Shown: positions 1 to 8,838, numbered from the stretch's first letter. The stretch: 19,614 nucleotides of DNA from Dechloromonas sp. (GCA_017302355.1 JAFLDQ010000058.1:1-19614); one strand, 5' to 3'. A program made the numbers and translations. The notes: a model not told the origin generated them from the letters alone.

Positions 1-1010
1 GAACCGGCCTGGAACGCCGACTTCGCACTGCTGGCCGCCGACGTGGCGGCGCGCGCACCGCTACCGGCCAGCTTGGCGGCAGCCGGGGCCATGCGCGCAC
101 CAGCAGCCACGGCGCCACCCACGCCCGTCGCGGCGGCGCCGATGGCGACGGCCGTGCCGGCAGCGCCGACAGCAGCACCGGCCATTGCGCCAGCGCCGAG
201 CTGCGGCGCACCGGAGACGAGGCCCGTGGCGATGCCAGGGCCGAAAATCCCGAGCGCCAGCAAGGTGAGCGAGGCCAGCATGATGACCAGCGCGTGGTCA
301 ATAGACGGCTCGGCGGGATGGACTTGGAACTGAGCGAACAAGCCCGAGCCGATACCGACGATCACGGCCAGCACCAGAACCTTGACGCCGGAGGCCACCA
401 CGTTGCCCAAGACCTTTTCGGCGAGGAACGCGGTCTTGTTCCAGAGCGCGAATGGCACCAGCACGAATCCGGCGAGCGTGGTCAGCTTGAACTCGATCAG
501 CGTGATGAACAGTTGGATCGCCAGCACGAAGAAGCACAAGACCACGACCAGCCACGCGAGGAACATCACCACGATGGGGTCGAGGTTCACGAACACTTCG
601 GGAAAGCCCGCCATCTCGCCGATCTGCTCCAGAATCGGCGCCCCGGCGTCGATGCCGGTTTTCGCCAGCCGGCCCGGCTGCAAGAAGTTCTCCATCGTGA
701 TGGCCGAGCCGGTGGCGGTGATGCCCAATCCCGCAAACGAGCGGAACACGATGCTGGCCAGCCAGTTGAAGTTATTGATGATGTAGGCGAAGGCACCGAC
801 GTAGAGCACCTTGCGCAGCAGCTTGGCGATCACGTCCTCGCCCTGGCCGGTGGCGTGGCTCATGGCCCAATACAGGCCGGCGATCGTCATGTCGATGACG
901 ATCAGCGTGGCCGTGAGGAACGCCACTTCGCCCCGCAGCAGCCCGAAACCCGAGTCGATATAAGCGGCAAAGGTGTTGAGGAACTGGTCGATGATGGTCA
1001 CGTCATTCAT
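1..1010 (-). CDS. trbL: TrbL, conjugal transfer inner-membrane channel protein (3' end outside the window)
   Basis: The frame opens with MNDVTIIDQF at 1010 and stays open to the window edge, giving 336 visible residues. TrbL/VirB6 proteins are polytopic inner-membrane parts of the type IV secretion channel. Hydrophobic segments appear near residues 29-50, 66-86, 146-172, 178-190, 208-226 and 240-262. They are followed from about residue 265 by a long Ala/Gly-rich stretch, which is usual in TrbL C-terminal halves. The start ATG overlaps the trbK stop as ATGA (1007-1010), implying translational coupling. The C-terminus is cut by the window, so full length cannot be judged. The alternative of another Ala-rich membrane protein is unlikely given the trbE-J-K-L order. 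Confidence 0.93.
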   Translation of the reverse strand, partial: MNDVTIIDQFLNTFAAYIDSGFGLLRGEVAFLTATLIVIDMTIAGLYWAMSHATGQGEDVIAKLLRKVLYVGAFAYIINNFNWLASIVFRSFAGLGITATGSAITMENFLQPGRLAKTGIDAGAPILEQIGEMAGFPEVFVNLDPIVVMFLAWLVVVLCFFVLAIQLFITLIEFKLTTLAGFVLVPFALWNKTAFLAEKVLGNVVASGVKVLVLAVIVGIGSGLFAQFQVHPAEPSIDHALVIMLASLTLLALGIFGPGIATGLVSGAPQLGAGAMAGAAVGAAGTAVAIGAAATGVGGAVAAGARMAPAAAKLAGSGARAATSAASSAKSAFQAG

Positions 1011-1327
1011 GGCGTGTCCTCCGGTTCGGCGGGATCGGCCGGCGCCATGCCATCGGCCGGCTCCTCGAAGCTCGGCGGGATCGGCGGCAGGTCGGCCAGC
1101 GTCTGGTATTCATCCGGCCCGGCCTGGCCGGAGAAGAAACGCCGCCGGAAGGCTTCGGCGGCGGCGCGGCAAGCGTCCTCGCCCGTGGCCTGCCGGTCGG
1201 CCGCGCATTGCGCGCGCAATGCCTTCAGCCGCACGGGATCGGCGGCCAAGGCATCGGCAAGGTCGTCGGCCGGCTGCTCGCCGCAAGCGGCCAGCAGCAC
1301 GACACCAAGGGCGAGGACGCATCGCAT
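1007..1327 (-). CDS. trbK: TrbK/EexN-type entry-exclusion lipoprotein
   Basis: 106-residue protein with a short hydrophobic leader and a lipobox (LLAAC, lipidated Cys15), so it is probably anchored on the periplasmic side of the envelope. In trb systems the small lipoprotein between trbJ and trbL is TrbK, which blocks redundant conjugation into a cell that already carries the element. After the lipobox come the core residues C41 and C53 and the motif RRRFF (61-65). A Pro/Asp/Glu-rich tail follows from about residue 67. The start has a good ribosome site (GGGAGG) just upstream, and its stop overlaps the trbL start. The same core pattern is found in the lipoprotein at 8935-9162. Exclusion activity is inferred from family and position. 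Confidence 0.85.
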   Translation of the reverse strand: MRCVLALGVVLLAACGEQPADDLADALAADPVRLKALRAQCAADRQATGEDACRAAAEAFRRRFFSGQAGPDEYQTLADLPPIPPSFEEPADGMAPADPAEPEDTP

Positions 1328-1339
1328 GGCGGCCTCCCG

Positions 1340-2065
1340 TCAGTTGCCGTAGAAGTTCACGGACTGCGGCGTGTACGGCGTGCCGTCGCCGAGGAAGCGC
1401 CGCCGCACCTCGCGGGCGCGCTCCGTGGCTGCCGCCTGCCGCGCCAGCTCCAGCGATGCCGCCCGGTCTTGCGTGATCTGGAGTCGCTGCGACTGGATCG
1501 ACTGCTTGGCCTGCAAGGCCAGCAATTGATTCATGGCCTGCATCGCCTGCAACGCACCTTCGGCCGACTGGCTCTTGCCCACAAGATCGGCCAGCACGCT
1601 TTCGTCTTCGCCCAGGTTCTGCGACACCTGCGCCTGCATCTGCATGGTGGTCTGCAAGCCGTTGAGCGTGTTCCGCCAACGCTCCTGCGCGTCGCGGTAC
1701 ATCTGGTCGCCGCTGACGGTGGCGGCGTACTGCTCGGGATACAGGCGCGCGAACTCCCGATCCAGATTCGTCACGTCGTAGGCCAAGCCCCTGGCCTGGG
1801 CGATCAGCCGCTCGGTGGTCGCCAGATTGGCGCGCAACTGGTTCACCACGCTGGACGGCAGGCTGGCGAGGTTGCGCGCCTGGTTCATCAGCATCTGCGC
1901 TTCGTTCTGAAGCTGCTGGATTTGGTTGTTGATCTGCTCCAGCGTGCGGATCGCGGTCAGCGTGTTCTGCACGAGGTTCGTGGGATCGACCACGACCCAT
2001 TGCGCATGGGCGGTGGCGGTGCAAAGCATGGCCGCGATGGCGGCGGCAATAAGACGCTTTTTCAT
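1340..2065 (-). CDS. trbJ: TrbJ, conjugal transfer protein (VirB5-like)
   Basis: 241 residues. An N-terminal Sec signal ends near AHAQ (residues 19-22), so the protein is periplasmic. It is followed by a helical, Gln-rich protein with coiled-coil character (for example 40-75 and 160-215), as in TrbJ/VirB5 proteins. VirB5 homologues act as minor pilus components or adhesins, and TrbJ has been tied to pilus assembly and entry exclusion in IncP-type systems. The start overlaps the trbE stop as ATGA (2062-2065), with GGAG inside the end of trbE as ribosome site. A 12-base gap separates it from trbK. Length and position match TrbJ of other Tn4371-type elements as far as I recall. Confidence 0.93.
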   Translation of the reverse strand: MKKRLIAAAIAAMLCTATAHAQWVVVDPTNLVQNTLTAIRTLEQINNQIQQLQNEAQMLMNQARNLASLPSSVVNQLRANLATTERLIAQARGLAYDVTNLDREFARLYPEQYAATVSGDQMYRDAQERWRNTLNGLQTTMQMQAQVSQNLGEDESVLADLVGKSQSAEGALQAMQAMNQLLALQAKQSIQSQRLQITQDRAASLELARQAAATERAREVRRRFLGDGTPYTPQSVNFYGN

Positions 2066-4515
2066 GGCAGGTTCTCCAGGGGTTGGTCAGCGAGGGAACC
2101 CGGCGCGAGGCCGGGGAACGAGGGCAGCAGGTCGGCCGCCCAATCGAGGCCGCGGTGGCGAAGCCAGGCGCCCGCGAAACCGGGCACGCCGGCGTCCAGC
2201 AGCACGCGGTCTATGTCGCGCTGGTCTTGCGGCGTGGAAGCGCCCGCGAAGGCCAGCGCCGCCGGCCCCAGGTCGAGGTCGAACAGGCGGTTGCCGAGGC
2301 GGGATTGGTAGTAGTAGTCGCGCTTGGGCTGCGCGGTGGCGACGATTTCGATCTGCCGCCTGTTGAGGCCGAAGCCCTCGTAGATCGTGCGAATCTGCGG
2401 CTCGGTCGCCTGCGGGTTGGGCAAGAAAATCCGACTCGCGCAGCTTTCGATGATCGCGGGTGCGATGCTCGAATCCTTGATGTCGGCAAGGCTCTGCGTG
2501 GCGAATATGACGCTGACGTTCTTCTTGCGCAGTGTCTTGAGCCACTGGCGGATACGCGCGGCAAACACCGGGTCATCGAGGAACAGCCATGCTTCGTCGA
2601 GGATCAGCAGCGTGGGCGCCCCGTCGAAGCGTTCATCAAAACGCGCAAAGAGGTAATGCAGCACGGCCATGACGGCGGCCTTGCTGTGCATCAGCTCCTC
2701 CATCTCGAAGCACTGCACGTCGGCCGTGCCCAGCCGGTCGTGGTCGGCGTCCAGCAGCTTGCCGTGGGCACCGCCGAGCACATAAGGCGACAGCGCCTGC
2801 CGCAGCGTGTTCGATTGCAACAGCACGGAAAGCCCCGTCATCGTGCGCTGCTCCACCGGCGCCCCGGCGAGACTGCCGAGTGCCGACCAGATAGCCGCTT
2901 TCTCGTCCGGGCCGACGGCCACGCCTTCGTGCAGCAAACGCCCCTCGATCCATTCGGCCGCCCAAGTGCGGTAGCCTTCGCGGTCGATGCGCGCGAGCGG
3001 CTGGAAGGCGATCTCGCCATCCGTGCCCAGGTCGTAGTGTTCGCCGCCCAGCCCGAGGATCGTGGCCCGCATCGAGCGGCCCATGTCGAAGGCGAAGATG
3101 CGCGAGCCGCGATAGCGGCGAAATTGCATCGCCAGCGTGGCGAGCAAGACTGACTTGCCCATGCCAGTCGGCCCCGCGACCAGCGTGTGACCCACGTCGC
3201 CGATGTGCGTCACCAGCCGGAACGGCGTGGCGCCATCGGTGCGCGTGACGATCAGCGGCGGGCCATCGAGGTGGTCGTTCCTCTCCGGCCCAGCCCATAC
3301 CGCCGACACCGGCATCATGTGCGCCAAGTTCGGCGTCGAGACGATGGGCTGGCGCACGTTGGCGTAGGCGTTGCCGGGGAGCGAGGACAGCCAGGCATCC
3401 ACGGCATTGAGCGTTTCAGGGATGGTGACGAAGCCCCGACCCTGGATGACGCGCTCCACCATGCGCAGCTTCTCGTCTGCGACGGCAGCGTCCTCGTCCA
3501 TGACGGTGACGGTCGCCGTCAGATAGCCGAAGGCGACTTGATCGCTGCCTAGCTCCTGCAAGGCAGCGTCGGCATCGGCGGCCTTGTTGTTGGCGTCGGT
3601 ATCGACCAGCGGGCTTTCCTGCTGGAAGATCGTTTCGCGCAGCAGCGCGATGACGTTCTTGCGCTTGGCGAACCACTGGCGGCGCAGGCGTCCCAACTCC
3701 CGTTCCGCCTCGGATTTGTCGAGGCAGAGAAAGCGCGTGCTCCAGCGGTACGCAAAACCGAGGCGGTTGAGGTCGTCCAGAATCCCCGGCCAGGTCGAGG
3801 TCGGGAAGCCCCGCACCGACACCACGCGCAGGTGCTGGTCGCCCAGCATGGGCGCCAGGCCGCCGACCAGTGCGGAATCGGTCAGCAGCGCGTCGATGTG
3901 GAACGGCACTTCGGGCACGCCCACGCGATAGCGCCGCGTCGAGATGGTCGCGTGCAGGTAGGTCAGCGTCTGCGCGTCATCGAGCCAGTCAATTTCCGGC
4001 ATCACGCCGTCGAGCAGGTCGAAGACGCGATCCGTTTCCGCGACGAAGGCTTGCAGCCGCTCGCGCCAGTCCACGCCATTCGTCGGCGTGTTCTCGTAGA
4101 GCATCTTGGCTGCACGGGCGCGGGATTCTTCCGGCGGCAGGTAAAGCAGCGTCAGGTGATAGCCGCTCTCGAAGTGATTGCCCGATTCCTCAAAGGCGGC
4201 CCGGCGTTCTTCCTCCACCACCCACGAAAGCGGCTCGGGAAACTCCGAGTGCGGATAATCGGCGGCAGGCCGGCGCTCGGCTTCAATGAATAGCGCCCAG
4301 CCCGATCCCATGCGGCGCAGCGCGTTGTTCAACCGCGCCGACGTGGCGACCAGCTCGCCTTGCGTCGCGCTGTCGAGGTCAGGCCCGCGAAACCGGGCCG
4401 TGCGCTGGAAACTGCCGTCCTTGTTCAAGACGACGCCCGGTGCGACCAGCCCGGCCCAGGGCAGCCAGTCGGCAAGCAAGGCCGGGCGCTGGCGGTATTC
4501 GGCGAGATTCAGCAT
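2062..4515 (-). CDS. trbE: TrbE, VirB4-family conjugal transfer ATPase
   Basis: 817 residues, the usual size of a TrbE/VirB4 ATPase that powers pilus assembly and substrate transfer at the inner membrane. The N-terminal CagE/TrbE/VirB4 domain covers roughly residues 1-430. The C-terminal RecA-like motor carries Walker A GPTGMGKS (448-455, Lys454) and Walker B LLILDEAW with Asp640 and Glu641. A motif FATQSLADI follows, as in this family. The start at 4515 is preceded by a strong ribosome site (GGGGAGGA). It lies 15 bases downstream of the trbD stop, the only non-overlapping junction between trbB and trbJ. No disruption is visible. Confidence 0.97.
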   Translation of the reverse strand: MLNLAEYRQRPALLADWLPWAGLVAPGVVLNKDGSFQRTARFRGPDLDSATQGELVATSARLNNALRRMGSGWALFIEAERRPAADYPHSEFPEPLSWVVEEERRAAFEESGNHFESGYHLTLLYLPPEESRARAAKMLYENTPTNGVDWRERLQAFVAETDRVFDLLDGVMPEIDWLDDAQTLTYLHATISTRRYRVGVPEVPFHIDALLTDSALVGGLAPMLGDQHLRVVSVRGFPTSTWPGILDDLNRLGFAYRWSTRFLCLDKSEAERELGRLRRQWFAKRKNVIALLRETIFQQESPLVDTDANNKAADADAALQELGSDQVAFGYLTATVTVMDEDAAVADEKLRMVERVIQGRGFVTIPETLNAVDAWLSSLPGNAYANVRQPIVSTPNLAHMMPVSAVWAGPERNDHLDGPPLIVTRTDGATPFRLVTHIGDVGHTLVAGPTGMGKSVLLATLAMQFRRYRGSRIFAFDMGRSMRATILGLGGEHYDLGTDGEIAFQPLARIDREGYRTWAAEWIEGRLLHEGVAVGPDEKAAIWSALGSLAGAPVEQRTMTGLSVLLQSNTLRQALSPYVLGGAHGKLLDADHDRLGTADVQCFEMEELMHSKAAVMAVLHYLFARFDERFDGAPTLLILDEAWLFLDDPVFAARIRQWLKTLRKKNVSVIFATQSLADIKDSSIAPAIIESCASRIFLPNPQATEPQIRTIYEGFGLNRRQIEIVATAQPKRDYYYQSRLGNRLFDLDLGPAALAFAGASTPQDQRDIDRVLLDAGVPGFAGAWLRHRGLDWAADLLPSFPGLAPGSLADQPLENLP

Positions 4516-4530
4516 CGTGGCGTCCTCCCC

Positions 4531-4803
4531 TCACACGTCCAGCAGCGGGCGGTGCTTGATGTGCCGCGCGAACACGGCCATGAACTGCGGATCGACGCGC
4601 GCGCCCCACACCGCCAGCGAATGACCGACGATCCAGAGCACCACGCCGGGAATCCACAGTTGCAGGCCCAGCCCGACGGCGGCGGCCAGCGTGCCGTTGG
4701 CGATCGCCACCGTACGCGGTGCGCCGCCCAACAGAATCGGCTCGGTTAGCGAGCGATGCAGCGGCACCTCGAAGCCGTCCGCGAAGGTGTCCGGGGCACT
4801 CAT
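4531..4803 (-). CDS. trbD: TrbD, conjugal transfer protein (VirB3-like)
   Basis: 90-residue VirB3-type protein. Residues 1-30 resemble the conserved VirB3/TrbD head (PLHRSLTEPILLGGAPR), followed by a hydrophobic hairpin at about 31-62 and a basic tail (ARHIKHRPLLDV). VirB3 proteins sit in the inner membrane next to VirB4, and trbD next to trbE fits that. The reading frame is open much further upstream, but the start at 4803 is chosen because it overlaps the trbC stop as ATGA (4800-4803) and gives the normal family length. Any longer product would run through trbC and trbB. Confidence 0.92.
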   Translation of the reverse strand: MSAPDTFADGFEVPLHRSLTEPILLGGAPRTVAIANGTLAAAVGLGLQLWIPGVVLWIVGHSLAVWGARVDPQFMAVFARHIKHRPLLDV

Positions 4804-5183
4804 ACGACCGCCCCACCGGAGAAGCTGAAGAACGACAGGAAGAAACTGGATGCCGCGAAGGCGATGGACAGACCGAATACGATCTGGATCAGCTTGCGGA
4901 ATCCGCCCGACGTGTCGCCGAACGCGAGCGCCAGGCCCGTGGCGATGATGATGATGACCGCGACGATGCGCGCCACTGGCCCCTGGATGGATTCGAGGAT
5001 GGATTGCAGCGGGCCTTCCCAGGGCATCGAAGAACCGGCGGCCTGTGCCGTTCCTGCCAGGAACAGCAGTAGCGCGGCCAGCAACAGTCCTTGCCCCGCA
5101 GGGCGAGCCAGGCTGCGCAGTCGCGCAAGGCGCAAAGCCGGATTTGCAGAAAAACGGAAAGCAGGAACGATCATCTGCGTCAT
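4800..5183 (-). CDS. trbC: TrbC, conjugative pilin precursor (VirB2-like)
   Basis: 127 residues. A long basic N-terminal leader (to about 31) runs into a hydrophobic segment and a likely cleavage after AQA (residues 46-48). The mature part has two hydrophobic helices (about 71-88 and 99-121) divided by a short polar loop (FGDTSGGFRK), the layout of VirB2/TrbC major pilins. In RP4 the pilin is cyclised by TraF; whether that happens here cannot be read from this window. The start overlaps the trbB stop as ATGA (5180-5183) and the stop overlaps the trbD start. Confidence 0.94.
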   Translation of the reverse strand: MTQMIVPAFRFSANPALRLARLRSLARPAGQGLLLAALLLFLAGTAQAAGSSMPWEGPLQSILESIQGPVARIVAVIIIIATGLALAFGDTSGGFRKLIQIVFGLSIAFAASSFFLSFFSFSGGAVV

Positions 5184-6256
5184 GGCAGTTCTCCAAGTGA
5201 GTCAGGGGATGGGGAAGTCGCCGCAGCGGGTGCGGCATCAGAAAGTGGCGACAGCTCGGAGAGCGGCGTTTCCAGCGCGTCCGCCCCCCAATCCACCAGC
5301 CGGTAGCCCATACCGTCAAAGCCGACGACACGGGCGATGCTCTCGATGCGGCGCTTGCGCCCGCGTCCGGCGATATGAATCACCACGTTGACCGCCTCGG
5401 CGATCAACGCACGGGGCGGGTTCACCGCCACTTCGAGAATCAGTTGCTCCAGGCGCAGCAGCGCGCCCAGCGCGGAGCCAGCATGGATCGTGGCGATGCC
5501 GCCCGGATGGCCGGTGCCCCACACCTTGATGAGATCCAGCGCCTCGGCACCGCGCACCTCGCCGACGACGACGCGATCAGGGCGCAGGCGCATTGACGAG
5601 CGCACCAGCTCGGTCATCGACACGACGCCATGCCGCGTGCGTAGCGGCACGTGGTCGCGGGCCGCGCATTGCAGCTCCACTGTGTCTTCGAGCACCAGCA
5701 CGCGGTCGCCCGTGGCAGCAATCTCGGCCAGAAGCGCATTGGCCAAGGTCGTCTTGCCGCTGCTGGTCGCCCCGGCGATCAGCACGTTCTGCCGCTCGCG
5801 CACGGCGCGCACCAGAAAGCCCGCCTGGGCGGCGGTCATCATTCCGTCGATGACGTACCGCTCCAGCGGAATCACGCCGATGGCGCGCTTGCGCAGCGCG
5901 AAGGCCGGCCCCGGCGCTGCCGGCGGCAAGATGCCCTCGAAGCGTCCGCCGGTCTCGGGCAGCTCGGCGGACAGTAGCGGCTGGCCGCGATGGACTTCCG
6001 CGCCGACGTGGGCTGCAACCAGGCGGATGATTCGCTCGCCGTCCGCCGCAGGCAGTTCCACGCCCATCGGCGCGCGCCCACTGGAAAGCCGATCCACCCA
6101 AAGGGTGCGATCAGGATTCAGCATCACCTCCACCACATCCGGGTCTTCGAGCGCGGCGGCGATCAGCGGCCCCATCGCCGTGCGCAGCATCTGGATGCGG
6201 CGGTCGAGCGACGTGGCGCTCATGGACTGCCCTTCAATGGGAATTCGGGCGCTCAT
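5180..6256 (-). CDS. trbB: TrbB, VirB11-family secretion ATPase
   Basis: 358 residues, a cytoplasmic hexameric traffic ATPase of the VirB11/TrbB/GspE family that drives pilus assembly. Seen in the sequence: Walker A GATSSGKT (162-169), Asp box LEDTVELQ (189-196), Walker B with VVVGEVRG (229-236) and His box TGHPGGIATIHAG (248-260). All four motifs are intact. The start at 6256 overlaps the stop of the ribbon-helix-helix gene as ATGA. An in-frame ATG at 6223 (MSATSLDRR) with an AAGGG upstream is a plausible alternative start. The C-terminal 25 residues are a low-complexity Ser/Pro/Ala tail. Confidence 0.96.
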   Translation of the reverse strand: MSARIPIEGQSMSATSLDRRIQMLRTAMGPLIAAALEDPDVVEVMLNPDRTLWVDRLSSGRAPMGVELPAADGERIIRLVAAHVGAEVHRGQPLLSAELPETGGRFEGILPPAAPGPAFALRKRAIGVIPLERYVIDGMMTAAQAGFLVRAVRERQNVLIAGATSSGKTTLANALLAEIAATGDRVLVLEDTVELQCAARDHVPLRTRHGVVSMTELVRSSMRLRPDRVVVGEVRGAEALDLIKVWGTGHPGGIATIHAGSALGALLRLEQLILEVAVNPPRALIAEAVNVVIHIAGRGRKRRIESIARVVGFDGMGYRLVDWGADALETPLSELSPLSDAAPAAATSPSPDSLGELP

Positions 6257-6717
6257 GACGCACGCTCCTGCGCTTGCGCGGCGGCCGCCGCATCCTCCAT
6301 CCGCATCGGGTCGGGATGCAGTTCCTCCACCACGTCGCGCACCAGGCTGCGGCCCCGCAGCAGGTGGCGGCCAAGCTGCTCGGTGAACTGCTCGAAGCGC
6401 GCTTTGCCCTGGGCGCGCGCCGCGTCCTGGTGCGCTTCGGGAACTGGCGTGCTGACCGTGAGGTAGTAGCGGATGAACAGCGCCAGCGTTTCGATCTGGA
6501 TGTTCTGGTCGCGCTCCATGCGCTCGGCCTGGCGTGACAGGCGATCAAGCCGCTTGGCGATGGCGGCCTCGCGCTGGTCGGGGGCGTCGGGCGACAGCCA
6601 CGATGCGAGCGCCGCCGCGACGATGGACGACTTGGACACGCCTTTCTTGGCGGCCAGCTCGTCCAGACGCTTGGCGTGCTCCGGCTGGATGAACAGGTTG
6701 AGGCGGTAGTGGCTCAT
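6253..6717 (-). CDS. CopG-family ribbon-helix-helix protein of the transfer operon
   Basis: 154 residues. The first 45 have the ribbon-helix-helix pattern: a beta strand (YRLNLFIQP), helix one (EHAKRLDELAAKKG) and helix two (SKSSIVAAALASWL). This is the DNA-binding fold of CopG/MetJ/Arc repressors, which bind as dimers. A charged, probably coiled-coil region (about 48-80) and a helical C-terminal extension follow. A gene of this kind between traG and trbB is a regular feature of Tn4371-type elements, so it may autoregulate the operon or help the relaxosome. Both ends overlap their neighbours by ATGA (6714-6717 and 6253-6256). The DNA target is not known. Confidence 0.85.
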   Translation of the reverse strand: MSHYRLNLFIQPEHAKRLDELAAKKGVSKSSIVAAALASWLSPDAPDQREAAIAKRLDRLSRQAERMERDQNIQIETLALFIRYYLTVSTPVPEAHQDAARAQGKARFEQFTEQLGRHLLRGRSLVRDVVEELHPDPMRMEDAAAAAQAQERAS

Positions 6718-8717
6718 AACTCGATTCCGTCGTTGGGGTTCAGCGATGCCAGCCGGGCCGTGCGCTGCATGGCTGGATCGAGCTGGCGAGGAAGGGGAAG
6801 CGGCAGGTCGTCGTCGTCATCGAGCAGCCCAAGGTCGGCCACGGGCGTGGCCAATTCGGGGTCGTAGGCGACGGTTTCGGAAAGCTCGGGCTGGCGGCGC
6901 GGGCCGCCGTCGTCGGCAGAGGCGGCGAAGCCGTCGGCGGCATCGGACGCAGACGCGACCGGCACGGTAGGAATCGCCAAGCCGCTCCAGTCGTCCGGGC
7001 GCAGCGGCGGCACGTCGGCGTACTGCCCGTCCGCCAGCACTGGCGGCGACAGCACGCGGTGCCTGAAATTGGCGTCCGCGTAGTAGCGCAGCTTCTTCGC
7101 CTTGATCGGCGCCACGCTGGACACCATCACCACAGCCTCGTCAGGCGGAAGCTGCATAACTTCGCCCGGCGTCAGCAGCGGGCGCGCGGTTTCCTGGCGC
7201 GACACCATCAGGTGGCCCAGCCACGGAGCCAGCCGGTGGCCTGCGTAGTTGCGCTGCGCGCGCAGTTCGGTCGCGGTGCCCAGCGTTTCGGAGATCCGTT
7301 TGGCGGTGCGCTCGTCGTTCGTTGCGAACGTCACGCGCACATGGCAGTTGTCGAGGATGGAGTGGTTTTGCCCATACGCCTTGTCGATCTGGTTCAGCGA
7401 CTGCGCGATGAGGAAGCTGCGAATGCCATAGCCGGCCATGAAGGCCAACGCCGTCTCGAAGAAGTCCAGGCGCCCCAGCGCCGGGAACTCGTCGAGCATC
7501 AGCAGCAGCTTGTGGCGGCGCGCGATGCCATCGCTGCCATCGAGCGATTCGGTGAGACGTCGCCCGATCTGGTTGAGAATCAGGCGAATGAGCGGCTTCG
7601 TCCGCGAGATGTCCGAAGGCGGCACCACGAGGTACAGCGACACCGGATGCTCGGCCGCGATCAGGTCGGCGATGCGCCAGTCGCAGCGCGACGTGACTTC
7701 GGCCACCGTAGGGTCGCGGTAGAGGCCCAGGAACGACATGGCGGTGGACAGCACGCCCGACCGCTCGTTGTCCGACTTGTTGAGCACTTCGCGCGCCGCC
7801 GAAGCCACGACCGGATGCGGGCCATCGCCGAGGTGTGGCGTGGTCATCATCCGGTGCAGCGTCAGCTCGAATGGACAAGCCGGATCGGAGAGGAAGTTGG
7901 CGACGCCGCGCAGCGTCTTGTCCTCGCCCGCGTAGAGCACGTGCAGGATGGCGCCGACCAGCAGCGCATGGCTGGTCTTTTCCCAATGGTTGCGCTTCTC
8001 CAGCGCGCCTTCGGGATCGACCAGGATGTCCGCGATGTTCTGCACGTCGCGCACTTCATGCGCGCCACGGCGGACTTCCAGCAGTGGGTTGTAGGCCGCC
8101 GACTTCGCATCGGTCGGGTTGAACAGCAGGCAATGCGAGAAGCGCGAGCGCCAACCGGCGGTGATCTGCCAGTTCTCGCCCTTGATGTCGTGGATGACGG
8201 CGGACGCGGGCCAGCTCAACAAGGTGGGCACCACCAGGCCCACACCTTTGCCGCTGCGCGTTGGCGCGAAGGTCAGAACGTGTTCCGGGCCTTCGTGCCG
8301 CAGGTACTGACGATCGTGCTGGCCGAGGAACACGCCGGCCGGTTGCGTGAGGCCGGCCTTGCGAATGTCATCCGCATTCGCCCAGCGTGCCGAGCCGTAG
8401 GTCGTGATCAGGCGCGATTGACGGGAGCGCCAAATCGACATGCCGATGGCCACCAGCACGGCCACCAAGCCGCTGCCGCCCGCGATGGCGCCGCCGGTGT
8501 CAAAGACGCGCGGAGCGTAGGCATCGAAGAAGAACCACCACTCGAACAGCCGCCACGGGTGATAGACCGGCGTACCGAAGAAGTCGAACCAGGGCGAGCC
8601 AAGGCGTAGCTGATAGCCCAGGGCCGCTGCTGTCCATTGTGTGGCTGCCCACACGCCGGCGATCACGATGCCGAATACGACGGCAATCTGACCGAACAGC
8701 ACGTTCGTCCCTTGCAT
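6714..8717 (-). CDS. traG: TraG, VirD4-type coupling protein
   Basis: 667 residues. Type IV coupling protein that carries the relaxase-DNA complex to the secretion channel. Two N-terminal hydrophobic segments (within about 8-32 and in the region around residues 75-95) anchor a cytosolic ATPase domain. The P-loop is APTRSGKG (151-158, Lys157) and Walker B is LLLMLDEFPALGRL with Asp409 and Glu410. The frame stays open to 8768, but the ATG at 8717 is preferred because an excellent GGAGG lies nine bases upstream and residues before it (MILSAAAPPCAV) look like leader. The C-terminus (about 585-650) is acidic and low in complexity, common in coupling proteins. It ends in an ATGA overlap with the next gene. 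Confidence 0.95.
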   Translation of the reverse strand: MQGTNVLFGQIAVVFGIVIAGVWAATQWTAAALGYQLRLGSPWFDFFGTPVYHPWRLFEWWFFFDAYAPRVFDTGGAIAGGSGLVAVLVAIGMSIWRSRQSRLITTYGSARWANADDIRKAGLTQPAGVFLGQHDRQYLRHEGPEHVLTFAPTRSGKGVGLVVPTLLSWPASAVIHDIKGENWQITAGWRSRFSHCLLFNPTDAKSAAYNPLLEVRRGAHEVRDVQNIADILVDPEGALEKRNHWEKTSHALLVGAILHVLYAGEDKTLRGVANFLSDPACPFELTLHRMMTTPHLGDGPHPVVASAAREVLNKSDNERSGVLSTAMSFLGLYRDPTVAEVTSRCDWRIADLIAAEHPVSLYLVVPPSDISRTKPLIRLILNQIGRRLTESLDGSDGIARRHKLLLMLDEFPALGRLDFFETALAFMAGYGIRSFLIAQSLNQIDKAYGQNHSILDNCHVRVTFATNDERTAKRISETLGTATELRAQRNYAGHRLAPWLGHLMVSRQETARPLLTPGEVMQLPPDEAVVMVSSVAPIKAKKLRYYADANFRHRVLSPPVLADGQYADVPPLRPDDWSGLAIPTVPVASASDAADGFAASADDGGPRRQPELSETVAYDPELATPVADLGLLDDDDDLPLPLPRQLDPAMQRTARLASLNPNDGIEL

Positions 8718-8722
8718 AACCT

Positions 8723-8752
8723 CGCCTCCGATCACGGCACACGGAGGTGCCG
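8723..8752 (-). promoter_or_regulatory. traG ribosome site with adjacent hairpin
   Basis: Read on the minus strand, a 6-bp stem (CGGCAC/GTGCCG, 8735-8752) lies four bases upstream of the traG ribosome site CGGAGG (8725-8730). The hairpin loop CTCCGT contains CTCCG, which is complementary to CGGAG of the ribosome site. The sequence shows this directly; a role in controlling TraG translation is inference. Confidence 0.3.
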
Positions 8753-8814
8753 CAGCACTGAGGATCAAGGCGCGAGCGCAGGCCGGTCAAAGGCCGTTGT
8801 GGCGGGAATTCAGG

Positions 8815-8838
8815 CCAAAAAAGCAAGGCTTCTTGCTG
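8815..8838 (-). terminator. Candidate intrinsic terminator between eexN-like gene and traG
   Basis: On the minus strand a perfect 6-bp inverted repeat (AGCAAG / CTTGCT, four-base loop AAGC) is followed directly by a run of six T. This is the form of a rho-independent terminator or attenuator for leftward transcription. The stem is short and only moderately GC-rich, so read-through into traG is expected. Confidence 0.45.

Noticed and set aside
294..1352. Long plus-strand open frame of 352 codons over trbL and trbK
   Set aside because: It is antisense to trbL, whose protein has clear membrane segments; the plus-strand product is low-complexity His/Asp/Arg-rich as expected for a GC-rich shadow.
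4531..5331. 266-codon frame ending in trbD as a fusion protein
   Set aside because: The upstream part runs out of frame through trbC and trbB; the ATGA overlap at 4800-4803 and family length fix the start of trbD.
7059..8609. Plus-strand open frame of 516 codons opposite traG
   Set aside because: No recognisable domain, composition dominated by Arg/His/Gln, and the opposite strand encodes TraG with intact Walker motifs.
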